DNA of 64,000 nucleotides from assembly GCA_005281725.1 (NCBI GenBank), contig SSBO01000003.1, positions 2,593,824 through 2,657,823 of the forward strand. The letters are read 5' to 3'. The notes below the pieces were generated by a model. The model had not been told where the DNA came from. It ran no database searches and saw nothing but the letters and a program-made list of their open reading frames with translations. Positions 1 through 12,443 of this stretch are shown here, piece by piece. The stretch comes from Wuchereria bancrofti. Its lineage: Eukaryota > Nematoda > Chromadorea > Rhabditida > Onchocercidae. Each line of letters starts with the position of its first letter. Within the stretch, counting starts at the first letter, position 1. The position numbers and the translations under genes were made by a program.

Positions 1-511
1 TGTTTCACTTAACATCATTGTCGTATTTTACAATCTGAAAAAAATTTAAAAAGAAGCTTAGAACATATGACTATTCATAAAGAGAGATGATTTAGTTAAT
101 CGATATCATTTTTAATAATGCTTTATGATGAGAATGCATTGAACAAGAAGAATAGGCCATCAAAGGATGATAATACAGTGATAAATGAACTATAATAAAA
201 GAAAATTTAGAATAAATTCATTTTTCTGGTATTAGTGACATTTTAGCATGTCAATTATTTCATATTTTTGAAAATTTTGAAGATTCATAAATGTAGTCAC
301 TATTTATTTGATTTTAAAGATAACTTGCGATAATTGAAATATCACTAATGTATGGCTATCAGAAGATGGAATACGGTATATTATTATCTGCTCGATGAGA
401 TTGTAGGATATCGCTTTGATAAAAAATTGCTCGGAGAAGTGAAAAATTAGTGAAATGAGTGATGTGTAGCATTTTCATTCTTTTTCAAACTATGATAATT
501 GTAATGATTAT

Positions 512-573
512 CATTAGACAAAATAATTAAATTGAATGTTACTAATTGCTTAGGTAAGCTAAATCATTACATT
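512..573 (+). repeat. 62-bp direct repeat, copy 1
   Basis: This 62-bp segment (starts CATTAGACAAAATAATTAAA) recurs at 702-763 with two mismatches, 190 bp away. It contains the core ATTGCTTAGGTAAGCT, which is itself a near-palindrome. The high identity implies a recent duplication or a short repetitive element. Confidence 0.9.
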
Positions 574-701
574 ACCAATCATACTAGTTATGACAATAAG
601 TAATATAAAATAATGATGATTAAGCATAGCAATTGGGAAAGGAAATAAATTACGATATCGTAGATTTGATAACAATTTAATATAATCTAGATCTAACGAC
701 A

Positions 702-763
702 CATTAGATAAAATAATTAAATTGAATGTTACTAATTGCTTAGGTAAGCTAGATCATTACATT
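702..763 (+). repeat. 62-bp direct repeat, copy 2
   Basis: Second copy of the 512-573 repeat, differing at two positions (C/T in CATTAGAYAAAA and A/G in AAGCTRGATC or AAATC). No open reading frame is conserved between the copies. Confidence 0.9.
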
Positions 764-1992
764 GTTTTTGATGTTATTCAAACGTTTATCAATGATTTAT
801 CAAACAATATGGAAATACTCAACATTTCACACATTTCGATCACTCTAAAGTTTAAATAAATGAATCAATTTTCTATATCAGAAATTTCATATCAGGAATT
901 TTATCAAGAATTTGCATATTAGGAATTTTACTCATAGATAAGAAAATGTAAAATGACTAACTTATTTAAATGAATGTTGTCGTAAACATCGACCAAATCC
1001 ATTGTGGTAATATCAATTAGATGATTATGCTATCGGGTAGTAGAAACCAAAAAGATCACGTAGCTATAAAGTATATTTTTCAATAAAGTTTAAAATATTG
1101 AAGTATCGATTATAATTACAGGTATAAAACCTTTAATTATTTTAATTGACTTAAGTATAAACTTATCATTTACCTTTTCATTGGATAGTAAAACCACTGA
1201 TATCTCTGAAAAATCATTAAGATTGTCTGTATTGCCATAAAAACTCAAATTAAAAATGGAAGAGCTTAATTTTATCGTTAATTAAAATCCAATCGTCTTA
1301 CAAACAACCAGCCAACCAGTCAGACATAGAAACTGCAAAACAGTAACTTTATATTACGATCTGTCAGATTATTGCTCTAAAAGTCCAACCTCCTCGAAAA
1401 AATCTTCGGAGGAAGAAAAAGAGTAAAACTCCGTCCCATGCGCAAAAAAAAAACTTTTACTAATACTTATATTATATTGTTGACAGTATGATTACTGTAA
1501 CGATAACCACAATTGCGTGACAATGATGGAATACTTAATTAGTAGTGATAAATAAACTTTGAATAAAATTTCGATAAAGATATATAATGAATGAATAAAT
1601 GAATAAATTTACAATAACAAGAAGAAGGATACAACGAAAAAATCAATCATTTGCATCAACTTTCTATTTCTTGCAAAAAAAGAAAAAATATTTTATTATT
1701 AGAATATAATGTTAATTAATAATAAATAATACAACTAAAAGTATATAATAAGAAAATTTCAGTTTATTGTAATGTAAAATCTGGAATATATGAAAATGAA
1801 AGAACAAAAAGAATGTAATTTGGGAAGAAAAATGGAAGGTTATTGCTTTTGAGAGAAATGGATTGAAATTTATTTCATTTTTTTTTTATATGCAATTTGC
1901 CTTCTCTTTGTACAGGCATCTTTTTCGATTGATGCTAACCTTAATGTTTGCCGACTTTATAAGTGTCCGAAGAACACAGTAATATAATGAGT

Positions 1993-2052
1993 TCTCCTCT
2001 CTCTCTCCCTCTCTCTCTCTTTTTTTTCTCCCTCATTGTCCTCCCTCATTGT
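1993..2052 (+). repeat. Pyrimidine (CT)n low-complexity tract
   Basis: Interrupted CT dinucleotide repeat followed by a T-run and by two copies of the decamer CTCCCTCATTGT. Simple sequence. Confidence 0.9.
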
Positions 2053-3881
2053 TTACTTTTTTTGAAGATTTGCTCAATATTTTCAAATACAATTAAGAAT
2101 TGAAATTCTGCTAATTCATTTCAATTCAATTAGTGATGCTAAAATTTACTTTAACAGCATAAGAACCAGAAATCAGTTAATTAGAAAAAAAATTTACTAA
2201 AGCTTTCTCTTTGATAAAATCTTGCTTGCGAAAAATCATTGCCAATTTTTTTGCCAGTATCAGTTTAAAGAAATATAATCGAAAATTTTTGATGAAATCT
2301 ATTTAGGTACCTGACTGATTTCTTGAGATCACTTATTGCTAATGAAGCAAAGATATGATAAGATCAGTTGCTGATAATGGAAGATTAGCAGTAAATTAAA
2401 CATTTACACAGTTCACATCAATTCTAGTAATAATGTGAAATTAGAATTTCGCTATCATGGATCAATGAAATATATCTGAAGTGCCCGTTGCTATTGATAA
2501 ATAAGTAAACTTCAGATTTCATTGAAATTTCTTAAAATTATGCTGAATTTCATCTCACTTTTTTTTTTTAAAACAATAAAGCTTAAATCATTAACAAATT
2601 TGTTTATATACAACAATGGTATTTTTGATCAATGTATTTGATCAAAGTATTTGCATTCTTAAATTGATAGTGCTAAGCTGATAGAATAGACAGTTTTTAA
2701 ATTTAACTTTCAACTCTTCAATTGAGCGTACAAACAACGAATACAAAAACCCACCATTTGAAAAATCAATACGAAAAATTTTTGTTTAAATTCAAAACAA
2801 AGGTAAGCCTACTACCTTTCAACACTATGCCATGAATGTTAATAGGAAATAAAAATATTTAAAAATAATGTAACTGACACCTCATTTTATGACGCACTGA
2901 CCAATTTCGAATGAATCATAATGTTGTGATAATCTTTAAAAAAAAGAACGGTATGGAAAAACGGTAAAACTTGTTTTATTTAAGAAACAAGCTTTAATTT
3001 TACTCAAAATCATGTTTCAAAAAGTGCTAATCCTGTAAAGCATCTATTTAGTAATTTCAGCATAATGGTTTTAATTGTAATTATTTTCACAAGCTACCAA
3101 AATTAAAAAAAATTAAAATTAAAAATAATTTAATGAAGTACGAACATAAATTTGAAAAACAACGATATAAACGATGAGAAAAAAACAAAAGAAAGATGAG
3201 AAAATTTTTCAGACTTATATAAACAAAAATCGTTCGTCTGTGAAAACATTAAAAGAATGGAAGGTTAAGTAAGTCGGAATTTATCAAATTCTATCATAAA
3301 TATATAAATACTTGAATGAAAAAAAAAAAGTGAAAAATTATGGCCCCTTTGATTACATTTTTCTGTAGATGCTGTATTCTGTAAAAAATATTTCCAACAT
3401 TTCTTCGAACTCACAAATTACTTAAACACATTATTGAGCAGTAAAATGAAATTTAAGATTTTAAATGATTTCAGTATCGCTGATGCATTAGTTGTTTTGC
3501 AATTAATTTGAAATAAACAGCACTGAATAGATCGTTCTTTTCAAAAGCAAAATTGAAGTACTTTAAAGATTTTGATTAAAAATTCTTGAGTAATATGCAT
3601 GTCATAACTGTTATTACTCGAAATATTTAAAAAGAAATATACGGCAAAAGGATTAGCTATTGATTACCTTAAAGTACGATTTTGAAATGAAACAAAGTTT
3701 CAATTTATTGAGAAGCCTAACTGAGAGAAAATGCTTAAAAGAGTAAAATGATACAAATTAATACTGAAAATAAAACAGAAGTCAAACGATGTATCAACTA
3801 AAAAGTTAACAAAAAAGTGAAATATGAAGTATGGAACAGCTTAATTAGTACATACATAATGCACTATCAAATCGCTATTAC

Positions 3882-3936
3882 TTATTATTATTATTGTTAT
3901 TATTATTATTATTGTTATTATTATTATTATTATTAT
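3882..3936 (+). repeat. (TTA)n microsatellite with TTG interruptions
   Basis: About 18 TTA-type triplets with two regularly placed TTG variants. No frame with other coding character surrounds it. Confidence 0.9.
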
Positions 3937-6900
3937 GCATTTGTGTTTTAAGAAATATTTTGTGGATGTAATTTACTTATTTTTCACCTGTTAATATTTT
4001 CGAAAAGAAATTTTCCCTTTTTTAATAACGAAAAAGATTAAATAATGTGCCAATGCATGCATTTGCATGATTGGAAGCAAACTTGTAGCCTAGAATGAAA
4101 TCCCTGATAGTATCGGAATCACTGATAGGATCTTTTGATAAGTGTAAAAGTTGTCCTAATCCATATACAAGAATTATTGTCATAAGTTTGAACTAGAATG
4201 AAATGAAAGAAAATTTCGGTTTACTGAGAAGCTTAAATTGAGGAAAAAATGCTTGGAAGGATAAAAGCACAGCACTTAATTGCTTAACCTAATTATATCG
4301 TCATTTTTGGAAATTTTTGCGAAAAAAAAGTTAACAATGCATGAAATATTTTTAATCTATCTTTCAAATATAGCGCTAATTTAGTATAATTTTTTGTTCA
4401 TAATTCTTCGAGTTCTGTGATTATATCGAGGTTTGAATTTTTTTCATAGATTTTTAAAGTTGTTTTAAATTAGGAAATTTAGGAAAAAATGTTAACGAGG
4501 TCAATAAAAAAAGTGTTAAAGTATGAATACCAAAAATAAATATTTAAAAGTGGAAAAATTTTTTTTACAAAAACCTTTGGAATGATATTAAAACTTTATA
4601 AGGGGATTTAAGCTTGATTTAAGTATTATTTTACCTATGGATATGTTGAATATTTAAATAGCAAATGTAGCATAATCTCTGTTTTTTCTCTTACGGGGTG
4701 ACAATATTTTAATTCTTTGTTATCTGACTTTACCTAACTTTAATCATTACTTATATGTACTCAGAAATAAATTGTATGAATATGAATTTCTAATTTTTAC
4801 TTAATTATTTAGCATACATGCATATATACATATTTTAATTGTTGATCAGCTGAAAATTTAATAATTGATGAATTTATAACAAAATTCCACAACATTTCAA
4901 CATTTTTTTCTCTTGGTTGTTTGTCCATTACGCAAACATTTGAAAAAATTTTTGCAATTTTCGTTAAAGGGTAGCATAAAGTAGAAAACGTTTCAGCTCG
5001 TAAATTATTTCCGGGATGCCGGCCACTTCTTTGATGCAAAAATTTACGACTCACATAAAAAAGAAAAAAAAAAATTTCTAAGATAACAACTTCCCAAAAT
5101 CTTTTGAACATTTTATTTTCAATCTTTGCTATCTTCCTTCTCTTGTAAAGGAAAAAAAGTTAGATTCCGTTTTCTCACCTTTCTTAAAAGGAGGAAAAAA
5201 GGAAAGCAAAAAAAAAGACATAATCAGGTAAGAAAAAAATGTTACAGAAGTTAAAAAGTTTATTTGCTCAACAATCATATATCCGCAAAAAAAACTTTGG
5301 AGAAAAAAGAAAAGGAAAATGGAAAAATCCAATCAGAACTTTGATTTTGTATATGTCCTCGACATTTTTCATATTATCAAGAAAGATTTGAAAAATAAAA
5401 TTTTACGACTTCCAATTTCATCGGTAATATTTGTTCACAAAAATGGAATTTGAGGAAGCGAATAAAAAAAAAAAAATTGAAAAGAAGAAAAAAGGTGAAG
5501 GATATAGGCATATATCGGTCTAGAATACGATACTTGAGGTCGTAAAGGGAAGAAGAAAAAAAGTAATGAGATGGTTGGATGGAGATTGAAAGGCCATCGA
5601 TGTGCGATCATTGACGGTTGACGATTGTATTTCATTCGGATGGATGAATTTTCATCTTTTAGTAAAGAAGGATTGTAGGAGAGGAAAAAAAAAAGGAAAG
5701 AGAAAATTTATTGAAAATCACATCATGAATTTTAGGTAATAACAATGATGAAATCTTTTTCCAATCATTCATGAAACGATGAAAACGGAAAGAGTCTAAT
5801 AAACCGGGAAGGTTTTTCTTTCTTTTTTTTTTTTAAATTGAAATGAAACATATAATATTTCTATTTTTAGATGCTTATTGGATCAAAGTTTAGTATGCAT
5901 ATCCTAAATTTAACAGTAAATATTTATGATTATAGAATGGGAATGTTTTTTTTTATTTGATTTATTTTTTTTTTAATTTGTTGCAAAAATTAATTTATTG
6001 CGTTAATTGCTTAGGAAAAAAAAAGATAGGACTCAAAAGTACATGAAAAATTTTTACAATTTTAGGAGTTCAAAGAATTTTCTCTAATCTTATCATGCAT
6101 ATTCATAATTTCATTAAGTGTAGCAAAAAAAAAAAAAAACAGATGGATCGTTTATTAAACATATCTATGTTGAAAAAATGTTACGATTAATCATTGACGT
6201 GACATTACAGTATACGTTGTATGTATTATGATATAATGAAAACGTGATACACACGTATACAAACAAGCGTAAATTAAAAATGATAGAGGAATAATTTTGT
6301 CCTGGGTCTGTAGTTTTTTCTTTTTTTTTTTTTTCAATTTCTTGAAAGAGAAGAAATATAGTAGGTGGAACCGTCTGTCCTTGTGCACCACTATATTTTA
6401 TTTTATAGCATTTCAGATAAACGAATGGACCACACATGGTGAACAGTATTTCCAATAAATTATATGGAATAGAAAGATGGAAAAAAAGAAAGTCGGTGAG
6501 ATAATTGTTGAAGAAATTTTTTTGTTTCTTTAGGCAAGTAAATAGTTTGAGAAAATTTTTGGGAAATGAAAGTATTAATGTGCCTAACTTATATGTAATA
6601 ATCACTAATTACATCTTTAAATTTTCATAATACATACAAAAAAAAAATATTTCAACCATTTAATTATATTTCGAAATTTGCTGTTTTTCTTTTCTTTTTT
6701 TGGTTATAATTCACTAAAATAAAATCAAGAATAGAGCTATTCTGAAATGATTCTTATTATATTTGTTTAGAAATTTATGAGTTATGTTTGGAATTTAGTT
6801 GTCTTTTTTCAAAGCCAAATTACAGTATTCTCAAAAAATAGTAATATGATTCAGCGAGGAAAATTTATGTGTGAATTTATTAATGAACTGACAAGTTTGT

Positions 6901-9495
6901 TTTTTTTTTTTGTGCTATTTTTGCAGAAAAGGCAAAAAGAAAAAAGAAAACTGGTAATAAGAAGCGTGAAATCTGAATAATGTCCAGTATTAATCATTTA
7001 TAATTTTTTTTTTTTGTACCTAAATGGGTATCATATATCATTCCTATTTATAGATCTTGTTAATGTGTACTTTTGTCTGTAATATGTAATAATATCTTAC
7101 ATGTCTGTTGTGAATTTCAAAATGTTAGCATTCATTCTTTGAAATATTATTTTCGTTTTATGTTTTAAGCAAAATTTAACATAGAGAAAAATAAAAAAAA
7201 AAGTATTAGAAGTAAAAGTATTTACAAAAATTTTAACCGATATATTCAAAGATTATTTTGGAAATTTTTGCAATTCATAAAAAATACAGGCATAATTGAT
7301 ATGTTATGCCAGTACGGTTAAGACATTTAAAAAAATTGAATTGAAAGTGAAGTTTAGATGAAAATTAGCATAATTTTGCTAGTAATGTTCTTTTTTTCTT
7401 TTCGTATGTATTCCTAGTATGAGTGGTTGTCAAATAATAACAACAATATCTTTTCAATATTCGTTATAATGGAAAAATGACTCAACACTGTAAATTAAAA
7501 TTATTTTCAGAAACATACTTAAACTAGTAGCAGAAATAAATCTGTAAAATGGATTTACAACATCTAACATCAGGTCATTAAATTTAATTAGTTGATATTT
7601 TAGACCAAATGTTCTTGACTGAGAAAAATCTTTTGGTAGTTTGTAGTTGTTGAAAATATCGTTCCATCATTTTTCTGCATTATTTAACGACTGACACCTG
7701 AACGTCATTATAAACCTAATTGAATATGTAGGAGAGATGCAATAATCTAAGAATTTAATTATGAAATCTGATACTAAAAAGAATTTAAATTATGAAACAG
7801 AAAATAATTTCTTTCTCAGAACAACTAAAAAATTCGTAGAATAATAAAGAGAACGAAAAAAAAGAAAAGAAAAAACTTAAATATTAGATATGAAAAAAGA
7901 TGGGAAATAATTTCGTCGATTGGACTAAGATTTCAAATAGCATTGTTAGATAATCACTTTGATATGAGACATTAAATTGATACGATGGCTAAATTGTACA
8001 GATGCCAAATTTTAGAATGAAACTGTTCAATTCTATTTGATGAGATAAAGTTCCATCAACTTTTGAGGGATTATTTATGACATATAATCTATAGCAGTCG
8101 ATGAAATCAAAAGATCTTTTTTATGGACCACAATTTGACTTATGACTTAGAACATAAATTAAGAGAAACTATCAGTTACCTCTATAACCTTTGCTGTTGA
8201 CCTTTACCATTGATGAAGTGAAATGAAGAAATGAATGTAAGAAAGAAGAAAATAACACAGAAAGAGAAGTTAGTTAGATTTTAACTAACAGATAAAAATG
8301 AATGGATGGAAAAATAGAAATAAAAAGAAACATTACAGATACACACACATATCAAAAACGAAATATCACTTTCCCATTGATTCATAAATGAATCAGTCAC
8401 TAAGCAAATATTTCACTTTCATCTACCCATTATCAAATAATAGGTGAAATTAATCAGCAGTCAGTCATACATACGATTATGTATGTTAAGAAAAAAAAAA
8501 AAAAAGATCCTCCTTATCTTTTTTAAATAATATTCATAGATACCAAAAATAACAGAAATTATTTTAATATTGATTTGTTCTATATTTATTATTATACAAA
8601 CAAATATTACTAACTGTAAAATTATTTTCATTTAATCAATTATTGATTCGATTGTTGATTATACATCAATTTATAACACAAAATTGCAACATTGTTTTAA
8701 TTATTTAGTAAATAATTACATAAACATTAATATTAAATTATTTGTGAAGCATTTGAATGAAATAATGCATAATTAAGTCATTTATTCTTCTAAATAATTT
8801 CAATCTTTCATTGTAATTTGATATTTATATGTGTGCTCGTATGTGAATAACTGAATTAATTCATTTAATTACAAAATATAAACAAAAATAGAAATGAAAA
8901 AGAAAAGTTTAATAATAGCTCTTTTCATTTTTTTTTCTTCTTTTCTTCTCTTCTCTTTTACTTGGTAAAAAAAAATTCATTCATTTAACTTTCTTGCTTT
9001 TCTTAATAAAACAAATCCATACAGACAGACAGACACAAACACACACACACACAGCTATTTTTATTCGAGAAAAATACCAATGGTTTAAAAAAACGCACTC
9101 TTCAGGTAAGATGATGATTTTTTTTTTTTTGCTTTTTGGAAAAAAGAAAACTGGGAAGTTTATATATAAGTATAAGTAAGTAACATTTATTATAGTGGGC
9201 AAGGAATAAATACAGCAATTTATGAGGTTTTTTTTTTTTTGATAAAAGGGTTGATTTGGTAGAAAAGGGAAAAGAAAGGAAGAAAGGAAGAAAGGGCAAG
9301 GAAGCGCTAAAAGAACGAACCCATAATCAAGCAGCCCCAATTTTTTTTTTTTCTGACTTTTCATTGTTAGCAAAAAGACGGATCGGAAGAAAATGGACTG
9401 ATCAGCTAGGCGGCGGTTAAACATCAAAGGAGAGACTTAACAATTTAATGCATACCCTTGCTTCTCCCGTTAGAGTCACATTTTTAAATGGTGCT

Positions 9496-9532
9496 TTTAC
9501 TGCTGCTTGCTGCTTGCTGCTGCTGTTACTGC
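9496..9532 (+). repeat. CTG/CTTG-rich triplet tract
   Basis: The tract is built from CTG and GCTTG units and ends GTTACTGCTC. Read on the minus strand it gives an Ala/Ser/Gln-rich frame that could be a short exon, because an AG lies upstream and GTAAAA follows it. No flanking coding sequence supports that. Confidence 0.7.
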
Positions 9533-10816
9533 TCAAGAAGTGGAAAAAAAGTGGAAAAGAAAATCATAAAATTTGGTATAACTTACATTTCTATTACTTA
9601 GCTTAACTAAATTATATTCGAAATACTAATATACTACTAAATAATTTTTTTAACTTTAATTTTCAGCCAATAAATTCTATCAAATATTAATGTGACACTT
9701 GACCTTGATTTAATCTTTTTTATTCGTTACTGTTATTAGAGAAAATTTTTCGCATCAAAAAATTTTGTAATTATCAGTGGTAAAATGGTGTTATATTTGC
9801 ACATACATTTGAAATATCTTCAAAATATTGAACTAATTTCGATCAGTAAGTCAGCATGTAATTACAAAATTAAAATTTAGATTTGATACAAAAATGATGA
9901 ACAAGAATTTCTTCTATTTACTGATATATTATGATAACTAATACATTTCAACCAATGCTTAAATTCATAATGCTATTAAAATTCGTTTATTCCATTATTA
10001 CTATTTTTGGATCGTAATGTTCGAGATTAACTTCTTTCGAATTTCATTTCTGCTTGATGAAAAGAAAAGAATGAACAAATTGAAGGAAGGAATTGAAAAT
10101 AATTGAAATAAATAGGTATAAGTGATAAGTGGAATATTTCTTTCTTTTCAAACTATTATATAACACTAAAATGCAGTGCATTCACAATCAGCGGAATGAT
10201 GAAAAGTTGTGTAAATCAATTTGACAAAAACTGCGTTCTTCTTGTTAAATAAATAATATTGAATCAAACTAGGAAAAACAATCCCTTTGAAAATTCCCGC
10301 ATTTCAATCCATCACATCAACCTTTTGCCTCTTTTCACCTTTAACATGTTTACCAACTTTCTTCTCTTTCATTCTTTTCTTTGCCTCTCTCTCTCTCTCT
10401 CTCCCTCTTCTGCTATGAATGTGCATCACTTTATCAATTCTTTTCTTTCATCCTTTCTTTGTATCCATGATTTTTTTTTTCTCATTTTTTAAAATATATG
10501 GCTACAAAAATTTAAAGGAAAGGAGGAAAAAGAATTCTTTTACTTAAATTTAATTCAGTTAGCTAATTAGCACTGTATAAAGAATATTACTAACATATTG
10601 GAATTTCTGTTATGAATAAAATTACATATTATAAGAATTCATTATCAGTTATATCAATGATAGTATGCTTTGGAATTTTGGATCAAATATACTGTTTTGA
10701 ATTCTATGCTTCTAACTGACAACAAGAAAACAAATCAAATAGAATCTGAAATAAAGAAAGGAAGAAGGAAGATTAATGTGAAATTTATCACTCACTGACC
10801 AATGTAAATGAAAATA

Positions 10817-10871
10817 GGATGGATGGATAGATGGATAGATAGATAGATGGATGGATGGATGGATTGATTGA
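10817..10871 (+). repeat. GGAT/AGAT tetranucleotide repeat
   Basis: A mixed GGAT and AGAT tandem array of about 13 units. Confidence 0.9.
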
Positions 10872-11441
10872 GCTTCATTACTCATCCGATACATTTGTCA
10901 TTAGTTCATTCATGGCCGACCCACACATAATATCATCAAATATACACTACAGTAATCCTATCTATGGATCACCCTAATCCATTTTTGAATTAATTTGGCA
11001 CAAAAAAAAAGCGAATGAAATTCAAAAATTTGTTTTTTAAGAATAATTGATCAAAAATAAACTTTTTGGACATCAATCAACAAAAAACATATTCATTTTT
11101 TTTCAGCATAAATAAAAAGAAATATTGCAAAAAAAGCAGCAAAGAGCATGTAATAAAAGCTTAATACAGATAGAATATCATAGATCAGATAATCATTGAA
11201 TTACTATCAAGATTTAGGACTGATAATTAATTTCAGCTACAAAATAATTTTTGAAATTTTTAAATTTTAATCTGAACATTTGCATCAACAATCCTTTATA
11301 CATCTTTTTGCTTTATAATTGTGTGATCTTATTCACCAATATTTAATATTATTGCTATGGATTTGTTGTCTTCTCGTCAACTATTTGCAATAAGAAATCA
11401 ATCTCTGCTATTCCATGCAAATATGAAAATAAACAGATCCT

Positions 11442-11483
11442 TTTATCTTATCTTATCTTATCTTATCTTGTCTTATCTTATCT
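11442..11483 (+). repeat. (TTATC)n pentanucleotide array, GATAA on the other strand
   Basis: Seven TTATC units and one TTGTC variant lie in strict 5-bp tandem. On the minus strand every unit reads GATAA, the core recognised by GATA-type transcription factors, so the array could bind them. Equally it may be a plain microsatellite. Confidence 0.85.
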
Positions 11484-12371
11484 CGTCAACGGTAAATGAA
11501 AAATGATTTTCTAGTTTTCAGATGCTTATTTGTTTCAACTTTTTGTATCTTCTGAAGCGTATATGAGCTAGCTATTATTAAAGTGTAACACAGAATAATG
11601 TTAAAACAAGGAGTCATTAGCATCTTCGCTAAATCTTTATGAATTCACAAAACCATATTGAATAATTAATTATCTGAAAGAAAACCGAAATTGATAATCA
11701 CGTTAATTTCATTGCAAGATCCTTTAATTTCCTGGGAACTAAAAGACATGAAAATTTTTATGTATAAATGAATTGCTTTTGTTATTGCGGATCTTAAATT
11801 AATGCACTTTTTTTCGGATCTTGAATTAATGTATATTACGGATTTTAAGTTAATTTTTTCCAAAAATGTGATCAATTTTTTTTTTCATGTTTAAAGCATA
11901 CTTAAAGCAAAATAAATATTCTTTAGAGGAATTGAACCATTATTAGTAGTTGTTTTACTTCAAAGAATTATTGTTAGATACAAGTAATATGTTCATTTTG
12001 TTTTAACATCTTAATTCATGCTTCATTATACACCCAAAAATTATTTTCTGTTAAGAAATGAGTAAGTAATAAGGTGAATCTAACTAGAGAAATTTCATTC
12101 TTACAGAGGTAATAAAAATATTTTCTTTTACAGCAATATGAATGTGCAAAAGATGCATTTAAACATTAAGGTGTAATTATTTAAAGATAAAAAGCAATTA
12201 TAATTAGTGATAATTTCAAAAGATAAGTGATGACCGAAAAAAGGAAACAAATGCTATACAATAAATAATGTCTCTATTGTTAAATATGCAGTTCCAGCAG
12301 GATTATTATCGTTCTTGTGTCAAAGTGTCATTCCTGCAATATTTTTTAAAAATTTTGTTGCAAAAGTGGTG

Positions 12372-12443
12372 GGGCTGAGCCGGTGATCGAAACCGGGACC
12401 TCTCGCACCCAAAGCGAGAATCATACCACTAGACCACTCAGCC
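12372..12443 (-). tRNA. tRNA-Pro (anticodon UGG)
   Basis: On the minus strand a full cloverleaf is visible. The 7-bp acceptor stem is GGCTGAG paired with CTCAGCC. The D-arm carries the A-box-like TGGTCTAGTGG. The anticodon stem TCTCGC/GCGAGA closes the loop TTTGGGT, giving anticodon TGG. The T-arm is CCGGT-TTCGATC-ACCGG, with the TTCGATC loop as B-box. There is no intron. The sequence after the 3' end contains TTTT, suited to RNA polymerase III termination. Decoding is proline CCA (and CCN by wobble). It lies alone, about 2.4 kb from the nearest gene. Confidence 0.96.

Larger units (their letters stand above)
1..12371. other. Long AT-rich tract, mostly non-coding
   Basis: No confident gene was recognised in the first 12.3 kb. 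Most open frames, including 100-148 codon ones on the minus strand near 4.8-5.1, 6.2-6.6 and 9.0-9.4 kb, run through poly-A/T and have Lys- or Phe-rich translations typical of chance frames. One short plus-strand frame at 1366-1460, behind an acceptor-like CTGTCAG, reads as a basic C-terminus (…RKNLRRKKKSKTPSHAQ…) and could be a last exon, but no partner exons were found. The tract otherwise holds microsatellites and direct repeats listed separately. It may be intergenic or part of a gene with very long introns. Confidence 0.5.

Noticed and set aside
6165..6605. 146-codon minus-strand open frame
   Set aside because: Contains a Lys run from a poly-T tract, is otherwise Phe/Leu/Tyr-rich as expected from AT-rich DNA, and matches no family.
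8981..9427. 148-codon minus-strand open frame
   Set aside because: Runs through poly-A/T and CA repeats; translation is Phe/Lys/Cys-Val low complexity with no splice or start support.
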